Assembly (NCBI GenBank): GCA_039818285.1
Contig: JBCBUE010000003.1
Location: 29,473-93,472, forward strand
Direction: 5' to 3'
From: JBCBUE01 sp039818285
Lineage (GTDB): Bacteria > Planctomycetota > Phycisphaerae > Phycisphaerales > Phycisphaeraceae
DNA length: 64,000 bases
The position numbers were made by a program, and so were the translations under genes. Below the pieces are notes generated by a model that ran no database searches, was not told the DNA's origin, and saw nothing but the letters and a program-made list of their open reading frames with translations. Of this stretch, positions 16,858-24,935 are shown piece after piece (the first letter of the stretch is position 1; the number at the start of each line of letters is the position of its first letter).

Positions 16858-18408
16858 TCAGCCCTTCACGTGCCACGTGACGCGGCAGACGTCGCCGACG
16901 TAGTGGACGCGGATGTTGTTGGTGACACCGGGGGTGCCCAGGGGGTCGCCCTGGCAGAAGACGATGGCGTCGCCGGGGTCGGCGAGGTGGCCGGCCTGCA
17001 GGAAGCTGTCGATCGCCTCGATGAAGGTCGGGGCGTCGGGCGGGCGATCCATGTGGATGGGGGTGACGCCGAAGTTGAGGTTCATCTGGCGCAGGGCCTT
17101 GTCGTTGGACGAGACGGCGATGATCGGCGTGAGCCCGCGCATCTGCGAGAGGTGGCGGGCGCTGCCGCCCATCTCGGACCACATGACCACGAAGCGGGCC
17201 TGCAGGTCGTAGGCGACGATCGACACGCCGTGAGCGACGGCGGCGGTGCGGTAGCGCGACTCGCGAGAAAGCTTGGGCGGGCGCGGCGGGCGATTGGCGA
17301 CGGTCTCGCGCAGATGCCTCTCGGTCTGCTCGGCCGTGCGAGCCAGGATGTTCACCGCCTCGAACGGGAACTTGCCGACCGCGGTCTCGCCCGAAAGCAT
17401 CAGGGCGTCGGCGCCGTCGAGCACGGCATTGGCGGCGTCGCTGACCTCGGCCCGCGTCGGCGAGGCGCTGGTGATCATCGACTCGAGCATCTGCGTGGCG
17501 ACGATCACCGGCTTGCCGTGGTCGTGAGCGCAGCGGATGATCCGCTTCTGGATCACGGGCACCTCGGCGAGGTCCATCTCCACGCCCAGGTCGCCTCGGG
17601 CCACCATGATCGCGTCGCTGATCTCGCAGATGTGCTCGAGGTCCTGGATCGCCTGAGGCATCTCGATCTTGGCGATGATCGGCATCCGCGTGTGCGAGCG
17701 GATCTCTCGGTGCTCTCGGCCGTGCTCGCGGAGCAGGGCGTGCAGCGCGCGGACGTCGTCGGCCCGTCGCACGAACGAGAGCGCCAGGAAGTCGACCCCG
17801 TGCTCCACGGCCCACTTTGCGCACTCGACGTCCCAGTCGGTCAGCGAGGGGGTGGACAGGTCGGAGTCGGGGAGGTTGATGCCCTTTTTGTTGGAGACGG
17901 GGTTGGCGACGACGACGTTGCAGATGAGCCGGTCGCCGAGCCCGAGGCCGTCGCTGTTGTCGAGGATGCGGTCGGTGCAGAGCATGCGGATGGCGCCGTC
18001 GTTGATGAGGACGCGGTGGCCGGGCTCGACCTCGCGGGCGATGGGAGCGTAGGTGCAGGGCAGGGTGACGACGCCGGCGGCGTCGCGGGAGCCGACGAGA
18101 TGGGGATCGTGCTTGATCTCGACGTGGTCGCCGACGTTGAGGTCGATGCGGTTGTTGTCGACCTGGGTGACGCGGATCTTCGGGCCGGAGAGGTCGCCGA
18201 AGACGCCGAGCGGCACGCCGGCGATCCGGCCGGCCTCGCGGGCGGCGTCGAGGGTGGCCTTGAAGTCGTCGAACGTGCCGTGCGAGAAGTTGATGCGGGC
18301 GATCCGCATGCCCTCGTCGATGAGCTTGGCGATCCGCTCGCGCTCGCGCGACGCGGGACCGAGCGTGCAGACGATCTTGGTCAGGATCGAGCGGTTGCCG
18401 AAGGCCAC
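16858..18408 (-). CDS. pyk: Pyruvate kinase
   Basis: Phosphoenolpyruvate + ADP to pyruvate + ATP, the last step of glycolysis, in the cytoplasm. 516 residues, slightly longer than the usual 470-480. N-terminal ILTKIVCTLGPASRERE, then ARINFSHGTF, FGDLSGPKIRV, the catalytic segment MPIIAKIEMPQAIQDLEHI (~240) and ISDAIMVARGDLGVEM, and MLSGETAVGKFPFEAV (~330). The C-terminal regulatory domain follows. Start GTG at 18408, with TACACT seven bases upstream, close to the leaderless pattern. The stop lies beside a copy of the CAGCGCTGACCG element (16845-16856). Confidence 0.95.
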   Translation of the reverse strand: MAFGNRSILTKIVCTLGPASRERERIAKLIDEGMRIARINFSHGTFDDFKATLDAAREAGRIAGVPLGVFGDLSGPKIRVTQVDNNRIDLNVGDHVEIKHDPHLVGSRDAAGVVTLPCTYAPIAREVEPGHRVLINDGAIRMLCTDRILDNSDGLGLGDRLICNVVVANPVSNKKGINLPDSDLSTPSLTDWDVECAKWAVEHGVDFLALSFVRRADDVRALHALLREHGREHREIRSHTRMPIIAKIEMPQAIQDLEHICEISDAIMVARGDLGVEMDLAEVPVIQKRIIRCAHDHGKPVIVATQMLESMITSASPTRAEVSDAANAVLDGADALMLSGETAVGKFPFEAVNILARTAEQTERHLRETVANRPPRPPKLSRESRYRTAAVAHGVSIVAYDLQARFVVMWSEMGGSARHLSQMRGLTPIIAVSSNDKALRQMNLNFGVTPIHMDRPPDAPTFIEAIDSFLQAGHLADPGDAIVFCQGDPLGTPGVTNNIRVHYVGDVCRVTWHVKG

Positions 18409-18482
18409 GCGGCAGAGTGTAGGGACCGATCGCCGGGGTATCGGGCCGATGAACGATCGCTCGCGGATTGCTGACGAAAGGT

Positions 18483-19775
18483 TCAGGCCGCTCGGCGGAG
18501 TGCCGGCGTCATCGGCGGGGCGGTCGGGCCGACGATGCGATCGATCAGCGGGCGCAACGCGGCGTCCCAGCGGTGGGCGACCTCGACCTGGCGGCGGGCG
18601 GCGTGGGCGATCTGGCGGGCCTGGCGGGGCTCGTTGAGCAGGTGGGCGCAGAGCAGGGCGAAGCGGGTGGGATGATCGGCGGCGAGCAGGTGGCGGCCGG
18701 GCTCGGCGTCGATGCCCGAGACGGCCTGCGGGGTCGCGACCACCGGTCTTGCCGCGGCCATCGCCTCAAGCACCTTGTTCTGCACGCCGGGGGCGACGCG
18801 GAGCGGGGCGACGACGATCGCGGCCTCGCGCAGGTGCGGCCGGGTATCGGGCACCTCGCCGACGATCTCGACGCCGGGCAGGGTCGCCAGCCGACGCACC
18901 GCCGCGCTGGGCCGCTTGCCGACAACGCGGAAGGTCGCGCCGGGCACGTCGCCTCGGAGCGTCGGCAGGCAGCGTCGCGCGAACCACTCGACGCCCTCGA
19001 TGTTGGGCGCGTAATCGAGCACGCCGGTGAACAGGACGACCCGGCTGCCGCGAGGGACGGGCGTCGGGGCGTAGCGATCCAGATCGACGCCGTTGGTGGC
19101 GTGGATCACCTCAGCGAACCGCTTGCCGAGGCGGTAGCGTGCGTCGGCGGGGACGGCCGAGCGGCGGTAGGCCTCGGCCTCGGCGCGATTGACCAGCGAG
19201 ACGGCGTCGTAGACGCGGGCCGCGTTGCGCTCGAGCTCGCCCAGCCGGCGGGCCTCGTAGCCATGCACCCATCGGCGGGCGGCCGCGATCGGCGAGCGGC
19301 CGACGGGTCGATCGGCCAGGCGGGCCCACTTGGCCGAGTCGATGTCGACCATGTCCAGCACGAGCCGCGGGCGTGGGGCGTCGATCTCGAGCAGCCGCTC
19401 GACGTAGCCGTGCATGCCGGTGCAGAAACAGACGACGCTGTCGAACGGGTCGCGGCGGTGCAGCTCGGCGAGGCGCTCGGCGAGGCGGGGCTGGTAGAAG
19501 TTGGCCGGGGTCAGCGGGCGGCCTCGCAGCCGGGCGACGGCGAGTCGGCGGAATCGGGCGGCGCGGTCGTCGCGCTCGACGAGCACGCCCTTGGTCATCG
19601 CGGCCAGCGCCTGGTGTTGGGGGTCGGTCAGCGGCTCGTCGGTCGGGCAGGCGAGGGTGACGTCGGCGCGGTCGCCGAGCCAGCCGAGCAGGTGGTGGCT
19701 GCGGATGCGGTCGCCGCGGTCGGGCGGGCAGGGCACGCGATGGGTCAACAGCAGCACGCGTGGTCGTGATCGCAT
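18483..19775 (-). CDS. Glycosyltransferase, PEP-CTERM/XrtA-associated type (GT4)
   Basis: 430-residue cytoplasmic glycosyltransferase. The N-terminal half has HRVPCPPDRGDRIRSHHLL, typical of the PEP-CTERM/exosortase-A-associated sugar transferases (TIGR03087-like), and FYQPRLAERL. The C-terminal GT-B half has VVLFTGVLDYAPNIEGVEWF, RVVGKRPS and the donor-binding stretch VAPLRVAPGVQNKVLEAMA followed by PVVATPQAVSGI, where the Glu would contact the sugar nucleotide. It would add a sugar during exopolysaccharide synthesis. No exosortase or other polysaccharide gene is adjacent, so the pathway is inferred from the family. Convergence or co-transcription with pyk is not obvious: the two are 74 bases apart on one strand. 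Confidence 0.85.
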   Translation of the reverse strand: MRSRPRVLLLTHRVPCPPDRGDRIRSHHLLGWLGDRADVTLACPTDEPLTDPQHQALAAMTKGVLVERDDRAARFRRLAVARLRGRPLTPANFYQPRLAERLAELHRRDPFDSVVCFCTGMHGYVERLLEIDAPRPRLVLDMVDIDSAKWARLADRPVGRSPIAAARRWVHGYEARRLGELERNAARVYDAVSLVNRAEAEAYRRSAVPADARYRLGKRFAEVIHATNGVDLDRYAPTPVPRGSRVVLFTGVLDYAPNIEGVEWFARRCLPTLRGDVPGATFRVVGKRPSAAVRRLATLPGVEIVGEVPDTRPHLREAAIVVAPLRVAPGVQNKVLEAMAAARPVVATPQAVSGIDAEPGRHLLAADHPTRFALLCAHLLNEPRQARQIAHAARRQVEVAHRWDAALRPLIDRIVGPTAPPMTPALRRAA

Positions 19776-19829
19776 GCCGGTGCTATCGGCCGAGCGCGGG
19801 GCGCGGGGCGTGGGTCGGGCGTTATCGGC

Positions 19830-20327
19830 CTAGCCGGCCGAGGCCGCGCGGGTGATGTAGAGGTTATTGATGACGGTGTTGTCGGACTTGTAGACCAGCG
19901 CGGCGGCCCAGGGGTGGGTGACGACCTGGGCGACGGGCTGGCCCGGCCGGGGGCTGAATTCGGTGACGTAGACGTCCAGGCCCCAGTCGGTCGCGACGAT
20001 GCGATCGATCCGCACCTCGTAGCCGCTGGTCGGTTTGCGGCCGAGCGAAACGGTCACGACGTCGCGCCGACGCCAGTCGACGCGGGAGAAGTCGACGGCG
20101 TCGGCCGAGAGCAGCCACTGGCCGGCGTTGCGCGGGACCTGCCGGGCCGACTTGTAGACCCGGGCGATCGCCGAGTCGCGTGGCGGGCCGATCTGCCCCG
20201 AGTTCACCGCGAGCAGCTGCAGGTCGCTGCGCAGCGCCGGCCCGGCCGAGCGGGTGGGCTCGCAGCCGGCCAGCGCGATCGACATCAGCGCCAGGGCGAT
20301 CGGGATGGCGACGAACCCGCGTGGCAT
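19830..20327 (-). CDS. PrcB-like C-terminal domain lipoprotein
   Basis: 165 residues. N-terminal MPRGF, a hydrophobic stretch and LAGC form a lipoprotein signal peptide. The mature part ends in a domain with VTVSLGRKPTSGYEVRIDRI and YVTEFSPRPGQ, which resembles the PrcB C-terminal domain known from a protease-complex subunit; its exact role is unclear. Two starts are possible (GTG 20333, ATG 20327). The ATG is preferred because TATGGT lies exactly six bases upstream. The protein would sit in a periplasm-facing membrane leaflet. The gene runs in the same direction as trmB, 17 bases beyond its stop. Confidence 0.72.
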   Translation of the reverse strand: MPRGFVAIPIALALMSIALAGCEPTRSAGPALRSDLQLLAVNSGQIGPPRDSAIARVYKSARQVPRNAGQWLLSADAVDFSRVDWRRRDVVTVSLGRKPTSGYEVRIDRIVATDWGLDVYVTEFSPRPGQPVAQVVTHPWAAALVYKSDNTVINNLYITRAASAG

Positions 20328-20339
20328 CGCCACACCATA
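20328..20339 (-). promoter_or_regulatory. Leaderless-type promoter, TATGGT-N6-ATG
   Basis: On the minus strand TATGGT (20339-20334) is followed by six bases and the ATG at 20327. It decides the start of the PrcB-like gene. Confidence 0.5.
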
Positions 20340-20344
20340 CGCCT

Positions 20345-20998
20345 TCAGCGGCGCACGAGAGTCATCGCGTTGAACGTCCGGCCCTCGTCGCGGTACTTGC
20401 GCTCGAAGTTCGAGCCGACCAGCTCGCCCTGCCCGGCGGGGTCCGGCGGGAGAAAGGGGTGGCGGTCAAACAGGTGGCCAACGGCGGCGGCGTGCTCGGT
20501 CATCCAGGCGAAGTAGTCATCGTGGTCGGTCGCGAGGTGGACGCGACCGGCGGGGGCCAGCAGCGCGTGGAGGGTGGCGAGGTTGTCGGCGTTGACGAAG
20601 CGGCGCTTGTGGTGGCGGGCCTTGGGCCAGGGGTCGGGGAAGTAGACGTGCACCGCGCGGAGCGAGGCGGGGGCCAGGTAGTGGCGGATGAGCGGGCCGG
20701 CGTCGGCGTGCAGCAGGCGGACGTTGGGCAGGGCGTGGCGTCGGGCGCGGTCGGCGGCGACGCGGAAGTACTTCAGGGCGTACTCGACGCCGAGGAAGTT
20801 GGTGTCGGGGTGCAGCGGGGCGTGCTGGACCAGGAACGCGCCCTTGCCCGAGCCGATCTCGAGCTCGAGCGGCAGGTCGGGCCGAGCGAAGCCAAAGTGC
20901 GTGCCGGGCTGGATCGGGGGGGCGTCGAGCTCGGGCAGGGCGTCTGCGAAGAAGCCGTAGCCGGTGACGTCGAGCCGATGGGCGGGCGGGGCGCTCAT
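20345..20998 (-). CDS. trmB: tRNA (guanine-N7)-methyltransferase TrmB
   Basis: Methylates G46 in the variable loop of tRNA with S-adenosylmethionine. 217 residues from the ATG at 20998, the normal size; an in-frame extension upstream to 21172 is not TrmB-like. SAM-binding motif LELEIGSGKGAFL (~residue 50), NFLGVEYALKYF, and the catalytic/tRNA motif VHVYFPDPWPKARHHKRRFV (~120-139) are clear. The C-terminal GSNFERKYRDEGR matches the TxFE(x)R signature of the family. CACAAT lies six bases before the ATG, a near match to the leaderless promoter pattern. It is divergent from the B12-type regulator gene. Confidence 0.93.
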   Translation of the reverse strand: MSAPPAHRLDVTGYGFFADALPELDAPPIQPGTHFGFARPDLPLELEIGSGKGAFLVQHAPLHPDTNFLGVEYALKYFRVAADRARRHALPNVRLLHADAGPLIRHYLAPASLRAVHVYFPDPWPKARHHKRRFVNADNLATLHALLAPAGRVHLATDHDDYFAWMTEHAAAVGHLFDRHPFLPPDPAGQGELVGSNFERKYRDEGRTFNAMTLVRR

Positions 20999-21004
20999 CG
21001 CGGC

Positions 21005-21010
21005 ATTGTG
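21005..21010 (-). promoter_or_regulatory. Possible -10 of leaderless trmB promoter
   Basis: CACAAT on the minus strand, six bases before the trmB ATG. It departs from TANNNT at the first base. Confidence 0.3.
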
Positions 21011-21169
21011 CCCGGATAGGAGCCGGCCGGGGCCCGGGCGGGGTGCGTGGAGAAACATCTGAGCCCGATATCGCTCGGGCCAGTAGCGGTGGAGTGGCTG
21101 CATGGCCGATTTGAGCCGATGAAACCGGTAAAGCTGGTGGAATCCTCGAAACCTCCAGATTAAGTCGTT

Positions 21170-21200
21170 CAATTCGGCCAGACGTGCCTAGACTGAATTG
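21170..21200. promoter_or_regulatory. Inverted repeat CAATTC-N19-GAATTG near TAGACT
   Basis: CAATTC (21170-21175) and GAATTG (21195-21200) flank TAGACT (21189-21194), a possible -10 for the regulator at 21257. The region is AT-richer than its surroundings and lies between two divergent genes. A regulator-binding role is inference. Confidence 0.35.
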
Positions 21201-21256
21201 TAAAACGAACTTGGCCCCGTGCGGCCCCTGCGTGAACGACGACTGGTGCGAGCCCC

Positions 21257-22231
21257 ATGCGTAACGTCCTGTCCCCCAAAGAGGTTGCCCTGGCCATCGG
21301 CGTGAGCGAGTCCTCGCTCAAGCGATGGGCCGACGCCGGCCGGATTCGCGTCCGCCGCACGGCCGGGGGGCACCGACGCATCGCGATCCAGGAGGCGATC
21401 CGGTTCGCCCGCGAGAATGGGTTCCCGGTTGTCCGCCCCGACCTGTTGGACCTGCCCGAAGTCGGCCTGACCAAACGACCGAACGCCGAGCTGGCGTCGC
21501 TGTCCGACGTGTTCTACGAGAAGCTCAACGAGGGTTCGGCCGAGGAAGTGCGAGCAATGCTGCTCGAGCTCTATCTCTCGGGCCGGCCGCTGAGCGAGGT
21601 GTTCGACGGCCCCATCCGCGCGGCGATGGAGCGGATCGGCGAGGAGTGGCGACACGGCGAGTCGGGGATCTACGTCGAGCACCGCGCGACCGACATCTGC
21701 ATCCAGGCCGTCACCATGGTGCGTGGCCTGATCAGCGGCGACAGCAACGCCGGCCCGGACGCCGACCAGGATCGGCCGGTGGCGATCGGCGGCTCGCCCT
21801 CTCACGACCCTTACATCCTGCCCTCGCTCATGGCCGCGACCGTGCTGGCCGACCTGGGCTTCCGCGAGGTCAACCTCGGCCCCGAGACGCCCATGCGGGC
21901 GATGATCGCGGCGGCTCGGCATTACCGCCCCGAGCTCGTCTGGCTGTCCTGTTCGGTCATCGATGCGGTCCCGCCCACGGGCGACATCGAGGGGCTGGCG
22001 TCGACGGTGCGAGAGTGGGACGGCAAGGTCATCCTTGGCGGCCGCGGCTTCGACGAGAAGCGGCCCATCAAGGTCGAGGGCGTGCGGTTCGTGTCGTCCA
22101 TGGCGATGCTCGCTCACGCCGCCGGCGAGACGGCCCGCCCCTGGGCGCGATCGACCCCGCACGCCGCCTCCCGCGCCAATGCGGCCGATCTGCCCGCCAA
22201 CGCCGCGTTCGATATCGAGATCATCGAGTAG
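21257..22231 (+). CDS. MerR-type HTH regulator with B12-binding domain (CarH/LitR-like)
   Basis: 324-residue transcription factor. Residues 1-55 form a MerR/excisionase-like winged helix (LSPKEVALAIGVSESSLKRW, then RRTAGGHRRI). Residues ~85-155 match the four-helix B12 cap domain and contain W-x9-EH (EEWRHGESGIYVEH), the adenosylcobalamin-photosensor motif of CarH/LitR. A B12-binding Rossmann domain follows: GGSPSHDPY, VNLGPETPM, LSCSVIDA and ILGGRGF. The usual acidic residue two before the ligand His (E/D-x-H) is Ser here, and the Gly three after it is Tyr, with about three extra residues, so light sensing is not certain. A Co(II)/redox or cobalamin-level role is possible. No carotenoid gene is nearby. 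Confidence 0.83.
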   Translation: MRNVLSPKEVALAIGVSESSLKRWADAGRIRVRRTAGGHRRIAIQEAIRFARENGFPVVRPDLLDLPEVGLTKRPNAELASLSDVFYEKLNEGSAEEVRAMLLELYLSGRPLSEVFDGPIRAAMERIGEEWRHGESGIYVEHRATDICIQAVTMVRGLISGDSNAGPDADQDRPVAIGGSPSHDPYILPSLMAATVLADLGFREVNLGPETPMRAMIAAARHYRPELVWLSCSVIDAVPPTGDIEGLASTVREWDGKVILGGRGFDEKRPIKVEGVRFVSSMAMLAHAAGETARPWARSTPHAASRANAADLPANAAFDIEIIE

Positions 22232-22363
22232 CCCCGGCCCGGGATCGCCGCGACCTCGGGCCCGCCGCGCGGCGTATGGACGTTGCCGACTATCCTCTGC
22301 TCCACTCGCGACGGACCTCGGCTGCGCCGTCGATCACGATTCTCTGACCGATGAGGTGCGTGC

Positions 22364-23215
22364 ATGTCCCGGATCCGGCTCACGACGTGGTTGGCGGCTT
22401 GCGTGGTGGCGACGGCCGCCTGGGGCGAGGTGAAGATCGAAACGGTGCGTTACGACCACGACGACAGCGCCCTGGAGGGCGTGCTGGCGTACGACGACGG
22501 GGTCGCGGGCCCGCGCCCGGGCGTGCTGATCGTGCACGCGTGGTGGGGTCGCAGCCCGCAGGAGACCAAGGTGGCGCGTCGGCTCGCCGAGCTCGGGTAC
22601 ACGGCGATGGCGATCGACATGTTTGGCACGGGCAAGCTGACCGACGACCCGGCCCAGGCCCGCGAGTGGGCCACCCAGATGTACACGGATCGCCAGCTGG
22701 CCCGCGATCGGCTCAGCGCCGCGCTGGCCGTGCTGCGCGACCAGCCGAGCGTCGACCCGTCGCGGATCGCGATCATCGGGTACTGCTTCGGCGGGGCGAT
22801 GGCGTTCGAGCTGGCCTACGCCGGGGCGGGCATCGACGCCGCCGTGAGCTACCACGGCAACCCAATGCCCCCGATGGACCGCGACAAGCCCGAGGCCAAG
22901 CTGCTGATCCTGCACGGGGCCAACGACCCGCTCGCCCCGATGCCCGGGATCATCGAGCTGGTCGACACGCTCACCGACACCGGCGCCGACGTTCAGCTCG
23001 CCGCCTTCGGCGGGGCGCAGCACAGCTTCACCGATCCCACGGCCGACACGTACGGCATCGACGGCGTGCGGTACGACGCCTCGGCCGACCAGCGGTCGTG
23101 GGCGTTGATGCGGCTGCTGTTCGAGGAGATGTGGGGCGAGCCGGCCGCGCCGGTGTCGCCCGACGACGCGACGCCGGACGCCGCGCCGACGGCGACGCAG
23201 CCCCTGGGCGATTGA
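22364..23215 (+). CDS. Dienelactone hydrolase family protein, exported
   Basis: 283-residue alpha/beta hydrolase. A signal peptide (MSRIRLTTWLAACVVATAAWG) suggests export, unusual for classical cytoplasmic dienelactone hydrolases. Catalytic motifs: oxyanion region VLIVHAWWGRSPQE, the nucleophile elbow GYCFGGAMA with Cys (~residue 143), the Asp in LHGANDPLAP (~190) and the His in AQHSFTDPT (~222). The C-terminal ~30 residues are Asp/Ala/Pro-rich. The real substrate is unknown, as for most family members outside chloroaromatic pathways. ATG start with GAGG upstream. It converges on the TrkA-N gene with only 7 bases between the stops. Confidence 0.87.
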   Translation: MSRIRLTTWLAACVVATAAWGEVKIETVRYDHDDSALEGVLAYDDGVAGPRPGVLIVHAWWGRSPQETKVARRLAELGYTAMAIDMFGTGKLTDDPAQAREWATQMYTDRQLARDRLSAALAVLRDQPSVDPSRIAIIGYCFGGAMAFELAYAGAGIDAAVSYHGNPMPPMDRDKPEAKLLILHGANDPLAPMPGIIELVDTLTDTGADVQLAAFGGAQHSFTDPTADTYGIDGVRYDASADQRSWALMRLLFEEMWGEPAAPVSPDDATPDAAPTATQPLGD

Positions 23216-23222
23216 CGCCCGC

Positions 23223-23729
23223 TCAGCCCGTCGCGGGCCGCCCGCCGATGCCGGGATCGAGGTCGCACCACTGCCGGCTGACCAGCCGCTCCATCGCCTC
23301 GGCCGTCACGACCTCCTCGATCACGACGTCGTTGGCGCCCATTGCCCTGGCCTTGAGCCCGCGGGAGACAAAGTTCGTCCGGGCCGCGATGTACAACTCC
23401 GGCCGCATCTCGCGCGCGATGCGCACGATCTCCACCGCCGCCTCCTCGTCGGGCACGGTCACGATTAGCGCGTGGGCCCGATCGATCGCGGCGCGGTGCA
23501 GGGTCTCGGGGTCGCGGGCGTCGCCGTAGGTGCAATGGCGTTCGAGCCCGAGCTGAGCCTGGATCGTGCGCAGGTTCATCTCGACGATGGTGACGTGGCA
23601 ACCCTGCTCGGTGAGACGCTCGGCCACTAATCGACCGACCAGCCCGAAGCCGACGACGAGCGCCCGCATCCCGACCCGGTGAGTCGGATTCGCAGCGGCG
23701 TCGGAGCCTTGGTGATCGAGTCGCGTCAT
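23223..23729 (-). CDS. TrkA-N (RCK) NAD-binding protein
   Basis: 168 residues from the ATG at 23729. Rossmann fold of the RCK/TrkA-N type: ALVVGFGLVGRLVAERL binds the dinucleotide, VTIVEMN carries the acidic residue at the end of beta-2, then YGDARDPETLHRAAI and ALIVTVPDEEAAVEI. Such domains gate K+ channels or sit in Kef/Trk transporters. Here it stands alone, with no channel domain and no Trk/Kef partner nearby, so it may be a soluble regulatory subunit. A shorter start at 23669 (MRALVVGFG) is equally possible; the first 20 residues of the longer form are not conserved-looking. Confidence 0.78.
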   Translation of the reverse strand: MTRLDHQGSDAAANPTHRVGMRALVVGFGLVGRLVAERLTEQGCHVTIVEMNLRTIQAQLGLERHCTYGDARDPETLHRAAIDRAHALIVTVPDEEAAVEIVRIAREMRPELYIAARTNFVSRGLKARAMGANDVVIEEVVTAEAMERLVSRQWCDLDPGIGGRPATG

Positions 23730-23781
23730 GCGTGGAGCCCGGCTTACTGTATAGCCCCTACCACGCCGCCGGAACGCCGCC

Positions 23782-24654
23782 ATGCAGCCCCCCAACCTCT
23801 ATCACGTCGACGCGTTCACCCTGGAGCCGTTCTCGGGCAACCCCGCCGCCGTCGCGATCCTGGACGCCCCGGCCGATGTCGGATGGATGCAACGATTCGC
23901 CGACGACATGAACCTCTCGGAGACGGCGTATGTCGTGCGACCGACCGGGCGAGGCGAGGACGGCGACGCGTGGGGCCTGCGGTGGTTCACGCCGGCCGCG
24001 GAGGTCGAGCTCTGCGGGCACGCCACGCTGTCGTCGGCGCACATCCTCTGGGACGAGGGGCTCGTCGACGGCGACGAACCGATCGCGTTTACGACCCGAT
24101 ACTCGGGCCGGCTGACCTGCACGCGCGACCCGAACGGGTTGATCTCGATGGACTTCCCGGCCCAGCCGCCCCGGCCGGCCGAGGCGCCGGCCGTCGTGCT
24201 CGACGCGACGCGGGTCGACCCGGTGGCCAGCTACCGCTCGCAGCACGACTGGATCCTCGAGCTGGCGTCGCCTCAGGCCGTGGTCGATGCCCGGCCGGAT
24301 TTCCAGGCCCTGGGCGAGGCGCCCGACACGCGCGGCGTCGCGATCACCGCCGCCGGCTGCCTGCCCGGCGGGCCGACCGACGCGACGGGGCGCGAGGCCG
24401 ATTTCGTCTCGCGGTTCTTCGCCCCCAGCCTGCGCGTCGAGGAAGACCCGGTGACCGGCTCGCTGCACTGCGAGCTGGGGCCGATGTGGTCGGCTCGGCT
24501 CGGCAGGCCGGACCTGATCGGGCATCAGTGCTCGCGCCGCGGCGGGCTCGTGCACGTCACGCACGCCACGCACGACGCCGACCGCGTCACGCTCGCCGGC
24601 CACGCGATCACCCTGGTCGCCGGCGTGGTCACCCAGCCCGTCGTCCCGGCTTAA
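23782..24654 (+). CDS. PhzF-family isomerase/epimerase
   Basis: 290 residues, the normal length. The diaminopimelate epimerase-like fold of the family is shown by YHVDAFTLEPFSGNPAAVA at the N-terminus, a Glu in MNLSETAYV (the PhzF general acid/base region, ~residue 45), RWFTPAAEVELCGHATL, and the second-half motif DPVTGSLHCELGP with RRGG. Most members act on unknown substrates; a role in phenazine synthesis is not implied, as no phz genes are present. It is divergent from the TrkA-N gene with starts 52 bases apart. TACTGT at 23745-23750 is a possible -10. The convergent HicB-like gene ends 2 bases away. Confidence 0.9.
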   Translation: MQPPNLYHVDAFTLEPFSGNPAAVAILDAPADVGWMQRFADDMNLSETAYVVRPTGRGEDGDAWGLRWFTPAAEVELCGHATLSSAHILWDEGLVDGDEPIAFTTRYSGRLTCTRDPNGLISMDFPAQPPRPAEAPAVVLDATRVDPVASYRSQHDWILELASPQAVVDARPDFQALGEAPDTRGVAITAAGCLPGGPTDATGREADFVSRFFAPSLRVEEDPVTGSLHCELGPMWSARLGRPDLIGHQCSRRGGLVHVTHATHDADRVTLAGHAITLVAGVVTQPVVPA

Positions 24655-24656
24655 CC

Positions 24657-24935
24657 TCAACCCTCGGCCGGGTCGTCCAGGTCGCAGGTCGCGTGGACCG
24701 ACTCGGTCAGCTCGCGGATCGCGTCGTCCCGGGTCGCGGCCGTGACCGACAGGCTCGGGAACTCCAGGCACCACGCGATGGCCTGGCCGGAAGGATCGTC
24801 CAACGCCACCACGTGCAGCACGCGATCGTGCGACACGACGTGGTAGACCTGATCGGGGGTGAAGTACTCCTGCACGATCGCCTCGGCTAGGGGTTGGCGG
24901 ACAACGCAGGCCCGTGCATCGTAGTCGACGCTCAC
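24657..24935 (-). CDS. HicB-like small protein of unknown role
   Basis: 92 residues from a GTG at 24935. The second half reads HVVALDDPSGQAIAWCLEFPSL, then VTAATRDDAIRELTESV, like the single-domain HicB/DUF1902-type fold in which a WCxExP-like strand is followed by a helix. No HicA toxin lies beside it, so an orphan regulator or metabolic-binding protein is as likely as an antitoxin. The start is chosen because its GTGA overlaps the stop of the upstream membrane protein gene by four bases, a typical sign of translational coupling. The convergent PhzF-like gene stops 2 bases away. Confidence 0.65.
   Translation of the reverse strand: MSVDYDARACVVRQPLAEAIVQEYFTPDQVYHVVSHDRVLHVVALDDPSGQAIAWCLEFPSLSVTAATRDDAIRELTESVHATCDLDDPAEG

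Noticed and set aside
20999..21172. 58-residue N-terminal extension of TrmB
   Set aside because: The extension has no TrmB similarity and would cover the intergenic region; ATG 20998 gives the standard size.
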